Shown here piece by piece: positions 1-8,037 of a stretch of 19,719 bases of DNA. Both the position numbers and the translations under genes were made by a program. Under the pieces are notes generated by a model that was not told where the DNA came from, ran no database searches, and saw only the letters and a program-made list of their open reading frames with translations. Within the stretch, counting starts at the first letter, position 1. Each line of letters opens with the position of its first letter. Origin of the DNA: JAXDLK01 sp034666665 (GTDB lineage: Bacteria; Desulfobacterota; Binatia; JACPRU01); assembly GCA_034666665.1 (NCBI GenBank), contig JAXDLK010000175.1, forward strand, positions 1 through 19,719, written 5' to 3'.

Positions 1-241
1 GCGCGAAGGCGGCGTTGTCCTTCACGTCGTCGAAGCTCGCACCGAGGATGACGCAGTTCTTTTTCTCGAACTCGGAGGCTCGATCACGGAGCCCCTTGCC
101 TTCGAGCGTTCAGCCAGGGGTGTCGGCTCTCGGATAGAACCAGAGAAGCACCTTTCGGCCGCGAAGGTCCGCGAGCGAGATGCTCTTGCCCTCGTGCGTC
201 TTGACGGTGAAATCGGGGGCCGCGTCTCCGGGTTTCAGCAT
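1..241 (-). CDS. bcp: Selenocysteine-containing peroxiredoxin (BCP/PrxQ-like), 5' part only
   Basis: Thiol (here selenol) peroxidase of the AhpC/TSA superfamily that would reduce peroxides in the cytoplasm. The first 80 codons are in the window and the rest lies beyond the left edge. Reading from ATG at 241, the start MLKPGDAAPDF and then LLWFYPRADTPG are typical of the BCP branch. Codon 44 (112-110) is TGA, where the family has the peroxidatic Cys of PGCT. The frame then continues with family-like sequence (TLEGKGLRDR, then FEKKN and VILGASFDD). Read-through gives PGUT. The usual BCP resolving Cys five residues later is Lys49, so this would be a 1-Cys-type enzyme; Cys63 is the only other Cys visible. 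A SECIS-like hairpin follows the TGA. The gene lies 51 bases downstream of the ABC-F gene on the same strand. A sequencing error or a pseudogene is less likely, given the exact position and the hairpin. Confidence 0.85.
71..112 (-). promoter_or_regulatory. Putative bacterial SECIS element with the UGA (Sec) codon
   Basis: The UGA is at 112-110. Reading down the minus strand, GGGGCTC (95-89) pairs with GAGCCTC (81-75): seven base pairs, one of them G-U. They enclose the seven-base loop CGTGATC (88-82). CTCG (106-103) pairs with CGAG (74-71) as a lower stem, with seven unpaired bases on the 5' side. The apical loop begins 22 bases (21 intervening) after the UGA and has G then U at its second and third positions. 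This fits the known rules for bacterial SECIS elements: a hairpin within the coding sequence just after the UGA, with a G among the first two loop bases. Confidence 0.7.
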
Positions 242-292
242 TCTCTCACCTCCATCCCGCCTTTAACGCGTCGTACCCTCCCCGGTCTCGCC

Positions 293-2200
293 TCATTCCG
301 CATCGCGCGTCTTCGGGGCTGATTCGTCGCGGGAGGAGCGCTCCTCGCGGAGCGCCAGCTCCTCCCAGCGCGCCGTCAGGCGCGCGGCCACGGCGCGCGC
401 CTCCGACAGCTCGCTCACTCGCCGCGCCACGTCGGCGCCGCCGGTCTGATAGAGCGCCGGGTCGGCGAGCTCCGCCTCGAGCCGCGCGACGCGCTCTTCG
501 GCGGCATCCACCTCACCGACGATGCGCTCGAGCTCACGTCGCTCGGCGTAGGTGAGCGTCCGCCGGGGAGGCTTCGGCCGCTCGTTTCCGAGCGCGGCTC
601 GCGTCGGCGGCGAAGCCGCGTCCACTCCTGCACCGACGACTCGCCTCTCGCGCCATTCGCTGTAACCACCGGCGTGACGGACGACGCGGCCACCGCCCTC
701 GAACGCGAGGATCGCCGTCGCCACGCGGTCGAGGAACCAGCGATCGTGCGTGACGACGAGCGCCGTGCCCTCGAGCTCGACGAGCAGCTCCTCGAGCGCG
801 CCGAGGGTGCCGACGTCGAGGTCGTTCGTGGGCTCGTCGAGGACGAGGAGGTTGGCGCTTCGCTGCAGTAGCTTCGCGAGCGCCACCCGTGCCCGCTCGC
901 CCCCCGAGAGCGAGCTCACCGGCTGATGGATCTGCGACGGCCGAAAGCCGAACCGGGTGAGGTACCCCCGTGCTTCCACCGCCTGACCGCCTTCGAGGTT
1001 CTCGAGCACGCTCCGTCGCGGATCGAGATCGTCGCGCTCCTGGCTGAGATAACCGATCGCGACGGTGCCACCGAGCAGGACGTTTCCACCCGCCGGCGCG
1101 AGGTCACCGCAGACGGCCCTCAGGAGAGTCGTCTTGCCGCAGCCGTTGGGGCCGACGATGCCGAGCCTCTCGCCTGCGACGACCGTGAGATCGAGGCCCT
1201 CGACGAGCGTCCGGCCGGCGACTTCCAGACGAAGGCGCTGGAGCTCGAGGATGCGCTTGCCGGTGCGAGCGGATTCGATCGAGAGCTCGACGCCGCCGGC
1301 GGGGGGAGCCGGGCCGGCGGCGAGCGCCGCCTCCGCGCGCGCGATCCGCGACTTCGACTTTCCGGTTCTCGCCTTCGGCTGCCGCCGCAGCCACTCGAGC
1401 TCACGGCGGAGGAGGTTCCGGCGGTTCGCCTCCGTGCGCTCCTCGTGCGCCAGCCGTTCGGCCTTGCCCTCGAGGTACGCTTCCCAGCCTCCCGCGTACG
1501 AGTACAGGCGTCCGCCCTCGAGCTCCCACGTGCGGGCGACGACCGCGTTCAGGAGCGCGCGATCGTGCGTGATCAGGACGACGGCGCCCCGGAAGCTCCC
1601 CACGAGATGGCGCTCCAGCCACTCGATCGCGTCCACGTCGAGATGGTTCGTCGGCTCGTCGAGCACCGCGAGGTCCGGCTCGGCGACGAGCGTCCGGGCG
1701 AGCGCGACGCGCCGGCGCTCGCCCCCGCTGAGGGTTCCCACCCGAGCTCCGGGATCGCGAACGCCGAGTCGTTCGAGCACCGCTTCCGCGCGATGGCGCG
1801 GATCCCAGCCTCCGGTCCGCTCGATGTCCGCGGCCGCACGCTCGAGATCCACCTGCTGGCGTCCATCACCCGCCGCCACCCGGGCGCTCGCCTCGTCGAA
1901 GCGGCGCTTCGCATCCGCCCATTCGACGAGACCGGCGAGTGCCTCGTCGAGAGCGGTACGTTCGGGATCGAGCGTCGGGTTCTGCGACAGAAGCGCGACC
2001 CGCGCGCCCCGTTGCACGGCGAGGATGCCGCCATCCGGAGCATCATCGCCCGCGAGCAGCCGCCCGAGCGTCGACTTTCCGGAGCCGTTCGCACCGACGA
2101 GCCCGACGCGCTCACCCGCCTCGATCGACACCGACACGCCGGCGAGCACTTGCTGGGGGCCGTAGGTCTTGGAAAGATCTCGCGCGTCGAGGAGCGGCAC
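293..2200 (-). CDS. uup: ABC-F family ATPase, Uup-like
   Basis: A cytoplasmic, soluble protein with two ATP-binding cassettes and no membrane segments (635 aa). ABC-F proteins act on the ribosome, and Uup has also been linked to genome stability. Cassette 1 has Walker A GANGSGKST near residue 36, signature LSGGE and Walker B LAVLDEPTNHLDV. An Arg-rich linker (LRRQPKARTGKSKSRIARAEA) follows, as in the ABC-F interdomain linker. Cassette 2 has GPNGCGKTT, LSGGE and LLVLDEPTNDLDV. The C-terminal ~90 residues are charged and predicted coiled coil (RRELERIVGEVDAAEERVARLEAEL, split here), which favours Uup over other ABC-F members. The start is GTG at 2200 with no clear Shine-Dalgarno sequence. It is divergent from the methyltransferase gene and probably co-oriented with the peroxiredoxin gene. 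Confidence 0.9.
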   Translation of the reverse strand: MPLLDARDLSKTYGPQQVLAGVSVSIEAGERVGLVGANGSGKSTLGRLLAGDDAPDGGILAVQRGARVALLSQNPTLDPERTALDEALAGLVEWADAKRRFDEASARVAAGDGRQQVDLERAAADIERTGGWDPRHRAEAVLERLGVRDPGARVGTLSGGERRRVALARTLVAEPDLAVLDEPTNHLDVDAIEWLERHLVGSFRGAVVLITHDRALLNAVVARTWELEGGRLYSYAGGWEAYLEGKAERLAHEERTEANRRNLLRRELEWLRRQPKARTGKSKSRIARAEAALAAGPAPPAGGVELSIESARTGKRILELQRLRLEVAGRTLVEGLDLTVVAGERLGIVGPNGCGKTTLLRAVCGDLAPAGGNVLLGGTVAIGYLSQERDDLDPRRSVLENLEGGQAVEARGYLTRFGFRPSQIHQPVSSLSGGERARVALAKLLQRSANLLVLDEPTNDLDVGTLGALEELLVELEGTALVVTHDRWFLDRVATAILAFEGGGRVVRHAGGYSEWRERRVVGAGVDAASPPTRAALGNERPKPPRRTLTYAERRELERIVGEVDAAEERVARLEAELADPALYQTGGADVARRVSELSEARAVAARLTARWEELALREERSSRDESAPKTRDAE

Positions 2201-2216
2201 CGGTCGGAATTCTAGC

Positions 2217-2229
2217 CCGCGGTCCGCGG
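2217..2229. promoter_or_regulatory. Perfect 13-bp dyad in the uup/methyltransferase divergent gap
   Basis: CCGCGG, one T, then CCGCGG lies in the 51-bp gap between two divergent starts. It could be an operator for either gene. Such GC-only palindromes arise by chance in GC-rich DNA, so support is weak. Confidence 0.2.
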
Positions 2230-2251
2230 CGAGGGGACCAGACCGGCGAGC

Positions 2252-2911
2252 ATGCGAACACCGGACGTCACGCGCCTTTCACCGGAAGAGCTCACGCGGA
2301 TCTCCTCCGTGACGCTCGAACACTACGACCGGAACGCGGAAAGCTTCTGGGAGGGGACGCGCGATCACGACGTCACTCAGAATCGGAGCGCGCTGCTCGA
2401 GCAGCTCGGCGGCAAGGGACCGTACCGCATCCTGGATCTCGGCTGCGGGCCGGGCCGCGATCTGCGGGCGTTCGCCGCGCTCGGGCACGAGGTGACGGGA
2501 CTCGACGGCGCCGAACGTTTCGTCGAGCTCGCGCGCGAGCACAGCGGCTGCGAGGTCTGGCACCAGGACTTCCTGCGGCTCGATCTTCCTCCCGGACGCT
2601 TCGACGGCGTCTTCGCGAATGCGGTGCTGTTCCACGTCCCGAGCCAGGAGTTGCCGCGCGTGCTCCGGGAGCTGGCGGCGACGCTGAAGCCGGGTGGAGT
2701 GCTCTTCAGCTCGAACCCGCGCGGCGACAACGAGGAAGGCTGGAGCGGCAACCGCTACGGCGCCTACTACGATCTCGAACGGTGGCGTGAGCTCCTGACC
2801 GCGGCGGGATTCGGCGAGATCACCCACTACTACCGGCCGCCCGGAATGCCACGACCTCAGCAACCGTGGCTTGCGTCGCTCTGGCGCAAACCCGCCGCTC
2901 CGCCGGGGTGA
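2252..2911 (+). CDS. Class I SAM-dependent methyltransferase
   Basis: A 219-aa cytoplasmic protein with the Rossmann-type methyltransferase fold. Motif I is ILDLGCGPGRDL (about residues 60-71), followed by the acidic ribose-binding position in VTGLDGAERF. The motif IV region is FDGVFANAVLFHV, and VLRELAATLKPGGVLFSSNPRG is the typical post-motif strand and loop. Sequence does not show the substrate; small molecules such as thiols, halides or metalloids are common for short proteins of this group. The start ATG at 2252 is the first in frame. The 3' end overlaps the convergent lpxB gene by 55 bases. Nothing links it to the peptide cluster. Confidence 0.85.
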   Translation: MRTPDVTRLSPEELTRISSVTLEHYDRNAESFWEGTRDHDVTQNRSALLEQLGGKGPYRILDLGCGPGRDLRAFAALGHEVTGLDGAERFVELAREHSGCEVWHQDFLRLDLPPGRFDGVFANAVLFHVPSQELPRVLRELAATLKPGGVLFSSNPRGDNEEGWSGNRYGAYYDLERWRELLTAAGFGEITHYYRPPGMPRPQQPWLASLWRKPAAPPG

Positions 2912-4086
2912 TCCTCGGCCTCGCCGCCCGGTAGCATCGCGAGAACCTGCCGGGCCGCGTACTCGATCGCCCCGCCGGGGCCGAGAGCCGGCTTGAGGTC
3001 GGCGAGCCGCGAACGGATGTGGGCACGGCGGCGTTCGTCCGTCAGGAGCGACCAGGCCTCGGCGGCGACCCGCTCGGCGGTGACGTCGCCCTGCACGAGC
3101 TCCGGCTGGATCATCTCTCCGAGCAGGATGTTCACCATGCCGATGAAGTCGCCTTCCATGAGGACGTACCACCCGACGAGGTACTCGAGCAGGTTGAGGC
3201 GGTAGGCGACGACCGCCGGGACGCCGAGAAGCGCGGTCTCCAGCGTTCCGGTGCCGGATTTCTGGATGGCGATCCGCGCACGTCCGAGGACTGCATACGA
3301 CCGGGGAACGTACACGACCGCCTTGCTGACGTGGCTTTCGCGGACGGCCTTTTCGATGTCGCCGCGGAGGCCTTCGTCAGCGAGCGGGATCGCGAACTGG
3401 AGGGTCGGATCGCGAAGCTCGAGCAGGCGCGCCGCGGCGAGAAACCGGCGCGCGAGACGCCTGACTTCCCCCGCGCGGCTTCCCGGCAGGATCGCGACCA
3501 CGGGCCGCGCCGGATCGAGGCCGAGCTCCCGAAGCTCGCTGTCCGCCGTGGCGGGAACCCGCACCAGGTCGCGAAGCGGATGACCGACCCAGTGAGCGTC
3601 CGCCCCCAGAGCACGATAGAGCTTCGCCTCTTCCGAGAACGCGGAGAGCACCTTCTGCGCGAGCGGTACGAGACGGCGCATCCGGTAGCGGCCGAGGACC
3701 CAGAACTGCGGCGGAAAGAAGAACACCGCCGGGATCCCCCGGGCGCGGAGCCAGCGCGCGAACGGCATCGTCACGAACTCGCCGTCGATCAACACGACGA
3801 CGTCCGGAGGCTCCGCGGCTACCAGACGCTGGACGCGCCGATACGATTCGTGGATCACGCGGACCTTGCGGAGTCCCGCGAGCAGTCCGACGAACGACAG
3901 CTGGCTCGATCGTTCGACCACCGAGACGCCGGCAGCCGACATCTCCGGTCCGCCGACGCCGACGAGACGCACGTCCGGGGCGACCGCGCGGATCGCCGCC
4001 GCGAGGCGGCCGGCGCTCTGATCGCCGGAAACGTCTCCGGTGACGATGAAGATGGTTCGTGGCGGTGAGGTGAGTTCGGGCGGCAT
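2857..4086 (-). CDS. lpxB: Lipid-A-disaccharide synthase LpxB
   Basis: A GT19 glycosyltransferase that joins UDP-diacylglucosamine and lipid X to form the lipid A disaccharide, at the cytoplasmic face of the inner membrane. Family hallmarks are in order over 409 aa: TGDVSGD near residue 16, GVGGPEM, FVGLLAGL, VVLIDGEF, FFPPQFWVLG, WVGHPLRD, AILPGSRAGEV and QKSGTGTLETALLGVPAVVAYR. Length is normal for the family. The tail after ARQVLAML (EAEDHPGGAAGLRQSDASHGC in part) is poorly conserved and runs antisense through the end of the methyltransferase gene. The start ATG at 4086 has no clear Shine-Dalgarno sequence. The gene is evidence for an outer membrane with lipid A. Other lpx genes are not in the window. 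Confidence 0.93.
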   Translation of the reverse strand: MPPELTSPPRTIFIVTGDVSGDQSAGRLAAAIRAVAPDVRLVGVGGPEMSAAGVSVVERSSQLSFVGLLAGLRKVRVIHESYRRVQRLVAAEPPDVVVLIDGEFVTMPFARWLRARGIPAVFFFPPQFWVLGRYRMRRLVPLAQKVLSAFSEEAKLYRALGADAHWVGHPLRDLVRVPATADSELRELGLDPARPVVAILPGSRAGEVRRLARRFLAAARLLELRDPTLQFAIPLADEGLRGDIEKAVRESHVSKAVVYVPRSYAVLGRARIAIQKSGTGTLETALLGVPAVVAYRLNLLEYLVGWYVLMEGDFIGMVNILLGEMIQPELVQGDVTAERVAAEAWSLLTDERRRAHIRSRLADLKPALGPGGAIEYAARQVLAMLPGGEAEDHPGGAAGLRQSDASHGC

Positions 4087-4213
4087 CGTCGAACGCCGTC
4101 ACCCTACTTGTCAGAACTCCGGCCGGGTCGCGATGGACGGAGCCTCGCCGGAGGGCCGTCGACGCACGACGCCGCGGTGGGAATCGCCGCCTGGCCCGAC
4201 GGCCCTTCGCCGG

Positions 4214-4660
4214 TCACGTCTCACGGGGTGCGACTGCGATCTCGTCGTAGCCACGGCCGACGAATCGAAGCAGACAGAAACCGTGGCCGAACGGGTCGCT
4301 GAGGAGCGCGAGCTGTCCCCAGGCAAAGGTCTCGACCTCCGACTCGACACGCGCCCCTGCCGACCGTGCTCGGCGAACCGCGGCGTCCACGTCTTCGACG
4401 ACGAAATCGAGATGGACCGGAGTCCAGTGACGGCGGTAGTCGCGGCCTGCCGCGCCGGCGCAGGCGGCGCTCCCGGGCGCCTTCCGCAGGAGGTAGATCG
4501 CCGAGGAGCCGCCGAGCATCTCCGCGACCCCGTCGCCGAGCCGACGGCCGAGACGCAGACCGAGGGCGTCCCGGTAGAAGTCGATCGCCTTCTCCAGATC
4601 GTCGACGTCGACGTTGGCGAGCACCTCGATCTTCGTAGCAGCCGTCGGCCGGCTTCCCAT
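4214..4660 (-). CDS. VOC (glyoxalase/bleomycin-resistance fold) protein
   Basis: A 148-aa protein with the paired beta-alpha-beta-beta-beta modules of the vicinal-oxygen-chelate superfamily. The first module has FYRDALGLRLGRRLGDG and the second has VVEDVDAAVRRARSAGA, then LLSDPFGHGFCLLRF. Candidate metal ligands are His of WTPVHLDFV and the late acidic/His positions of DPFGHGF. The reaction cannot be told from sequence; glyoxalase, dioxygenase and resistance proteins share the fold. ATG at 4660 is preferred because AGGAGG lies four bases upstream; a GTG one codon earlier (4663) sits too close to that site. It starts nine bases after the phosphodiesterase stop, so the two genes are probably co-transcribed. 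Confidence 0.85.
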   Translation of the reverse strand: MGSRPTAATKIEVLANVDVDDLEKAIDFYRDALGLRLGRRLGDGVAEMLGGSSAIYLLRKAPGSAACAGAAGRDYRRHWTPVHLDFVVEDVDAAVRRARSAGARVESEVETFAWGQLALLSDPFGHGFCLLRFVGRGYDEIAVAPRET

Positions 4661-4669
4661 CACGCCTCC

Positions 4670-6295
4670 TCAAGTCGCGGGATCGGGCACGCGGTAACCG
4701 ATGAAGTGATCGTACAGCTGGACCGGATCGTGAATCGGCGAAGGCAGCACGACGTTGGCCGGACGGAGGATGAAGGTGTGCATCTCGTCATGTGACGGGC
4801 CGGCGTGGCAGCCCACCTCGGGGATGAAGGAGACGTTGCCTTCGGGCGAATCGATGCCGTAGATGACGAGGTCGCCGGCGCTCGGCATGGCCATCAGATC
4901 GGTCATCGCCTTCGCAACCGTCGAGGCGTCGGCTCTCCCCGCGAACGGCCCGCCCGCGGAATCGGCCAGCGCATATCGCGTGCCCCGCCAGAAGCAGACG
5001 GGACCGTTCGCGGAGCGCGCGAGCACGAGACCGACACCGGTGCTCCGCGACAGCTTCTCCGCGACTCCCGGAAAGCGACCATCGAGAGCGTCGATGTCCA
5101 TCGGCTGCTCGCGGCCGAGCACGTACAGGAATGCGTTCGGGCCGGCGGAGATCACGCGGACGCCGTCCTGCTCGTGCGCTTCGGGATCTTCGCAGCGGAC
5201 GAAATCCTCGTCGGCGTAGTTCAGGTAATGCTGGAACAGCTCCGGAGCTTCCTGACGGCGCTCGCGGATCCCGCGCACCAGCCCGGAGCGCGCGCCTTCG
5301 GGCGGCGGCAGCGCGGTCGGCTCCAGGAGCTCGTCGAAGATCCAGCGCTCGAACCGCAGGCCGCCGCTGACGTCACGGTACGCCCTGCAGGCGACCTGGC
5401 CATGGTCCGCGAGAACGTAGAGGTCGTACTGGTGCTCGGGGATGCGCCGCATCACGCGCCAGAGCTGGCGGATCGCACGGTCGACGCGCCGCAAGGTGAT
5501 CAGCGCCGGCCGACTGCGCGGTCCGAAGTTGTGGGATGCCTCGTCGTAGTCGATGAAGTTGACGTACAGCGCGGGCACACCCGCATAGAGATCCCGCGAC
5601 GCGGCCATCGTGAAGAGCTCGCGCATCCAGATCGAAAATCCGACCTTGATCATGAACCAGCGCCAGCCCTGCCGGTCGTTCGCGCTTCGCGTCGCGAAGC
5701 GCGGTGCCGCTCGCGTCAGCTCCGCGACCGTACGCACGAGGCTCTTCAGGAATACCCACACGAGCACCACGAGCGGCGAGAGCGCGGCCAGCACCCCCCT
5801 GCCGCTCGGACGCGTGAGGCTCGCGAAGGTGAAGAGATTGTTCTCGGCGCCTCCGGTGAAGACGCATCCGTAGGCGCTGCCGCCTTCGAGGATCCCGTGC
5901 CGCCCGGCCGCCTGCTCGGCTTCGACGGTCGCCGCATGCCCGCGCCGCGGAAAGTGCACGTCGGACTGTCGCCCCCGGTCGAAGTAGTGGAATCCCGGAA
6001 TGTCCGGGCGGACGCCGTACATCGTCGCCATCTGGAACGCGGGCGTCGACGTCGGCACGCCGACCGTCATCGGCTGCAGGGTGTAGCCGTGACGCCGCAG
6101 CAGCCGCCGGAGGAACGGCAGGTACCCCGACGTCAATCCTTGCTCGAGGACGGCACGCGAGAGCCCGTCGATCTGCACGATCAAGAGCCGCCGCCGCGTG
6201 ATCTCGGGCGCGGTGCCTCGCCGCAGTCGACGAACGAGACGGTCGATCGCGCGCTGCACCGAGAGGACGAGGTCGTCGAAGTCGATTGCCACCAT
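4670..6295 (-). CDS. Alkaline-phosphatase-superfamily phosphodiesterase (type I PDE/nucleotide pyrophosphatase-like)
   Basis: A 541-aa hydrolase of the two-metal alkaline phosphatase fold. Visible ligands are Asp43 in LLIVQIDGLS, the nucleophile Thr84 in GVPTSTPAFQMATMYG, Asp251 and His255 in DEASHNFGP, Asp297 and His298 in VLADHGQ, and a late His in GCHAGPSHDEMH. Asp/Thr/Asp/His/Asp-His/His is the usual pattern of nucleotide pyrophosphatase/phosphodiesterase proteins. An inserted hydrophobic stretch (about residues 168-190, VLAALSPLVVLVWVFLKSLV) could anchor the protein to the membrane. There is no N-terminal signal peptide, so the topology is uncertain. It probably forms an operon with the downstream VOC gene. 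The substrate is unknown. The start ATG at 6295 is the first in frame after a 251-bp gap. Confidence 0.8.
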   Translation of the reverse strand: MVAIDFDDLVLSVQRAIDRLVRRLRRGTAPEITRRRLLIVQIDGLSRAVLEQGLTSGYLPFLRRLLRRHGYTLQPMTVGVPTSTPAFQMATMYGVRPDIPGFHYFDRGRQSDVHFPRRGHAATVEAEQAAGRHGILEGGSAYGCVFTGGAENNLFTFASLTRPSGRGVLAALSPLVVLVWVFLKSLVRTVAELTRAAPRFATRSANDRQGWRWFMIKVGFSIWMRELFTMAASRDLYAGVPALYVNFIDYDEASHNFGPRSRPALITLRRVDRAIRQLWRVMRRIPEHQYDLYVLADHGQVACRAYRDVSGGLRFERWIFDELLEPTALPPPEGARSGLVRGIRERRQEAPELFQHYLNYADEDFVRCEDPEAHEQDGVRVISAGPNAFLYVLGREQPMDIDALDGRFPGVAEKLSRSTGVGLVLARSANGPVCFWRGTRYALADSAGGPFAGRADASTVAKAMTDLMAMPSAGDLVIYGIDSPEGNVSFIPEVGCHAGPSHDEMHTFILRPANVVLPSPIHDPVQLYDHFIGYRVPDPAT

Positions 6296-6546
6296 TCGAT
6301 CCGTCGAGCTTCAAACTCGGTCGTGCGCCGTGCGACCTCATCAGCGATCGCTCGGCACCGCAACCCGGACCGGCGTCTTGGCCGCTGAAGACGTCCGCGC
6401 GTCGGAAGCCTGCGGCAGCTCGCGACGCCCGAGGGTTGCCTGCCCGTTCCGTCAGCGGGAGGGCAGACTCCCGGCGGCCATCGCGGCTCGCCGTGCTTGC
6501 CGCGGCATCTCTTCGCCCCCTCGAGGCGGCAGCGATTCGCCGAGGC
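6296..6546. other. Intergenic gap, no gene seen
   Basis: This 251-bp stretch separates the radical SAM/SPASM gene from the phosphodiesterase gene on the same strand. Apart from an imperfect hairpin at 6440-6466, I see no coding frame with a ribosome site, no RNA gene and no convincing promoter. It probably marks the left border of the peptide cluster. Confidence 0.5.
6440..6466 (-). terminator. Possible transcript-end hairpin downstream of the SPASM gene
   Basis: CTGCCC pairs with GGGCAG, and an inner CCG/CGG stem encloses the loop CTGA, with a small internal loop between the stems. It lies about 80 bases after the radical SAM stop codon. There is no T-run, so it is at best a weak terminator or an RNA-stabilising hairpin. 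Confidence 0.3.
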
Positions 6547-7821
6547 TCAGCCGGTCGCCCGCGCCGCCGCCCCGCGCGCATCCGCCGCGGTCAGCGGCGA
6601 TCGCATTCTCTCCCTCGTCAGGTGATGCGAATCGCCGTCCGGCCACGGCGCGTCGAGCGGCTCCTCGACGATCGCGAACTCTCCGTGGGCAAACGGGTCG
6701 GGTGAGGCCTCGCGCACCTTGACGACGCGCTCGCGGAGCCCTCGGCGCGCCAGCGTCAGCGCTCGGTGGTGACAGTAGGGGTTGTTGCCCCGGCGTCCGA
6801 AGAAGACGTCCGCCGTCCACGCGCAGCCGCCGCGGCAGGCGCTCGCGTGCTTGCAGGTGCCACAGAAGCCCCACAGGCCGGGATCGTCGGCCAGATTGAA
6901 CGTGAGCTCGTCCGTCATCAGGATCTCCGGGAGCGTCTGCTCGCGGATGTTGCCACCGACGTAGCGGCTGGTCGGCAGCGACGGATCGCCCTTGATCTTC
7001 CCGTCCGCCTCGATGCCGATCACCTGGATGCCGGCGAGACATCCTTCGTACCGGCCGCTCCGGCCGAGACGCTCCTGAAGGATCGTCTTCGCGAACGGGC
7101 CGTAATAATAGAGGTTGCTTCCCGCGGCCATACGAATTCCCGCCTTGCGGATGCGCTTCGCGAGGCCGGCGATCACCGGGTACACGTCGAGAAGCTCCGC
7201 CGGCTGCAGGATCAGCCACGAGTTGTCGACCGCGTTCCCCATCGGATTCGTGAACTGGACCTGCCATCCCACGATGTCCGTGGCACAAAGGAGATCGGCG
7301 AGGGCAGGAAGGTCGGGCGCCGACAGCCGGTTCACCTGCGTGTTGCAGCCGGTTTGCACGCCGGCTTCGTGCAGCAGCTCGAGCGCGCGGAGACACGCCC
7401 GCCACGAGCCGGCGCGCCCCCGCTGCCGGTCGTGGCTCTCCTCCATCCCGTCGATCGAGACCGACACCGTGTGGATGCCGGCATCGTAGATGCGCCGAGC
7501 GAGGGCCGGGGACAGCCCGTACCCGCCCGTCGTCATGGTGCACACCATGCCGCGGGCAGCGATCGCCTGCGCGATCTCGAACCAATCGCGACGGAGGTAC
7601 GCCTCACCGCCGATCAGCGTGATCTCGTCGACCCCGACCTCGCCCAACTGACGGACGAGATCGAGGGCCTCCGAGGTGTCGAGCTCGCGCTCGCGGGCCT
7701 TGCCAGCCCGCGAGCCGCAGTGAATGCACAGGAGATTACAGCGGAGCGTGAGCTCCCAGACGGCGTAGACCGTCCGTTCGCGGAGGCGCGGGCGGCGCTT
7801 CCGCGTGCCGGACTCGTTCAC
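6547..7821 (-). CDS. Radical SAM/SPASM peptide maturase
   Basis: A 424-aa radical SAM enzyme, probably acting on precursor peptide 1. C28-x3-C32-x2-C35 (RCNLLCIHCGSRAG) binds the SAM [4Fe-4S] cluster, and GGEAY (71-75) is the SAM-contact motif. The C-terminal SPASM region supplies Cys261, 320, 323, 329, 333 and 350 for auxiliary clusters, as in sactipeptide, ranthipeptide and cyclophane-forming enzymes. About 70 extra residues follow the SPASM domain. There is no N-terminal PqqD-like leader-binding domain. The GTG start (7821) shares GTGA with the precursor stop, a 4-base overlap that implies translational coupling. The bond it makes is unknown. The single core Cys could form a thioether, but C-C crosslinking is equally possible. 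Confidence 0.88.
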   Translation of the reverse strand: MNESGTRKRRPRLRERTVYAVWELTLRCNLLCIHCGSRAGKARERELDTSEALDLVRQLGEVGVDEITLIGGEAYLRRDWFEIAQAIAARGMVCTMTTGGYGLSPALARRIYDAGIHTVSVSIDGMEESHDRQRGRAGSWRACLRALELLHEAGVQTGCNTQVNRLSAPDLPALADLLCATDIVGWQVQFTNPMGNAVDNSWLILQPAELLDVYPVIAGLAKRIRKAGIRMAAGSNLYYYGPFAKTILQERLGRSGRYEGCLAGIQVIGIEADGKIKGDPSLPTSRYVGGNIREQTLPEILMTDELTFNLADDPGLWGFCGTCKHASACRGGCAWTADVFFGRRGNNPYCHHRALTLARRGLRERVVKVREASPDPFAHGEFAIVEEPLDAPWPDGDSHHLTRERMRSPLTAADARGAAARATG

Positions 7822-7985
7822 GGAATGCAGCCGTAGAGCGGCTGCGGCTTCGCGCCGCCGGTGACCTTCCCTGCCTTCTTGCCCTTGAGGTCGAGGTCGC
7901 GAAGCTTCTTCGCGCGATCCGCCTTGCCACTCTGCGTCTTGGGCTTCGCACCGCCTCGTGAGCTCGTCGTCTTCTTCGTCGGCAT
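7818..7985 (-). CDS. RiPP precursor peptide 1 (double-glycine leader)
   Basis: A 55-aa Lys-rich peptide. The leader contains LRDLDLKGKKAGKVTGG (residues 28-44), an LxDL helix motif followed by a Val-x-Gly-Gly site as recognised by C39 peptidases. The predicted core after Gly44 is AKPQPLYGCIP, with one Cys (53), one Tyr (51) and three Pro. AAGGAG at 7998-7993, seven bases before the ATG, is the best ribosome site in the window. A sigma-54 promoter lies about 40 bases further up. The stop codon overlaps the GTG of the SPASM maturase. The size, the leader, the overlap and the C39 exporter in the same window make a precursor role very likely. Core modification and activity are unknown, and I recognise no named family. 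Confidence 0.85.
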   Translation of the reverse strand: MPTKKTTSSRGGAKPKTQSGKADRAKKLRDLDLKGKKAGKVTGGAKPQPLYGCIP

Positions 7986-7992
7986 TCTCCGT

Positions 7993-7998
7993 CTCCTT
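7993..7998 (-). promoter_or_regulatory. Strong ribosome binding site of precursor 1
   Basis: AAGGAG on the minus strand has seven-base spacing to ATG 7985. It contrasts with most genes here, which lack a clear site, and suggests high expression of the peptide. Confidence 0.8.
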
Positions 7999-8037
7999 AC
8001 AGGCCCGTGTCGGCCTCTCAGTCTCGGCGAATCATGG

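Noticed and set aside
1..241. Reading the peroxiredoxin as a pseudogene with a premature stop
   Set aside because: The stop is TGA, sits exactly on the catalytic Cys codon, the frame is intact on both sides and a SECIS-like hairpin follows.
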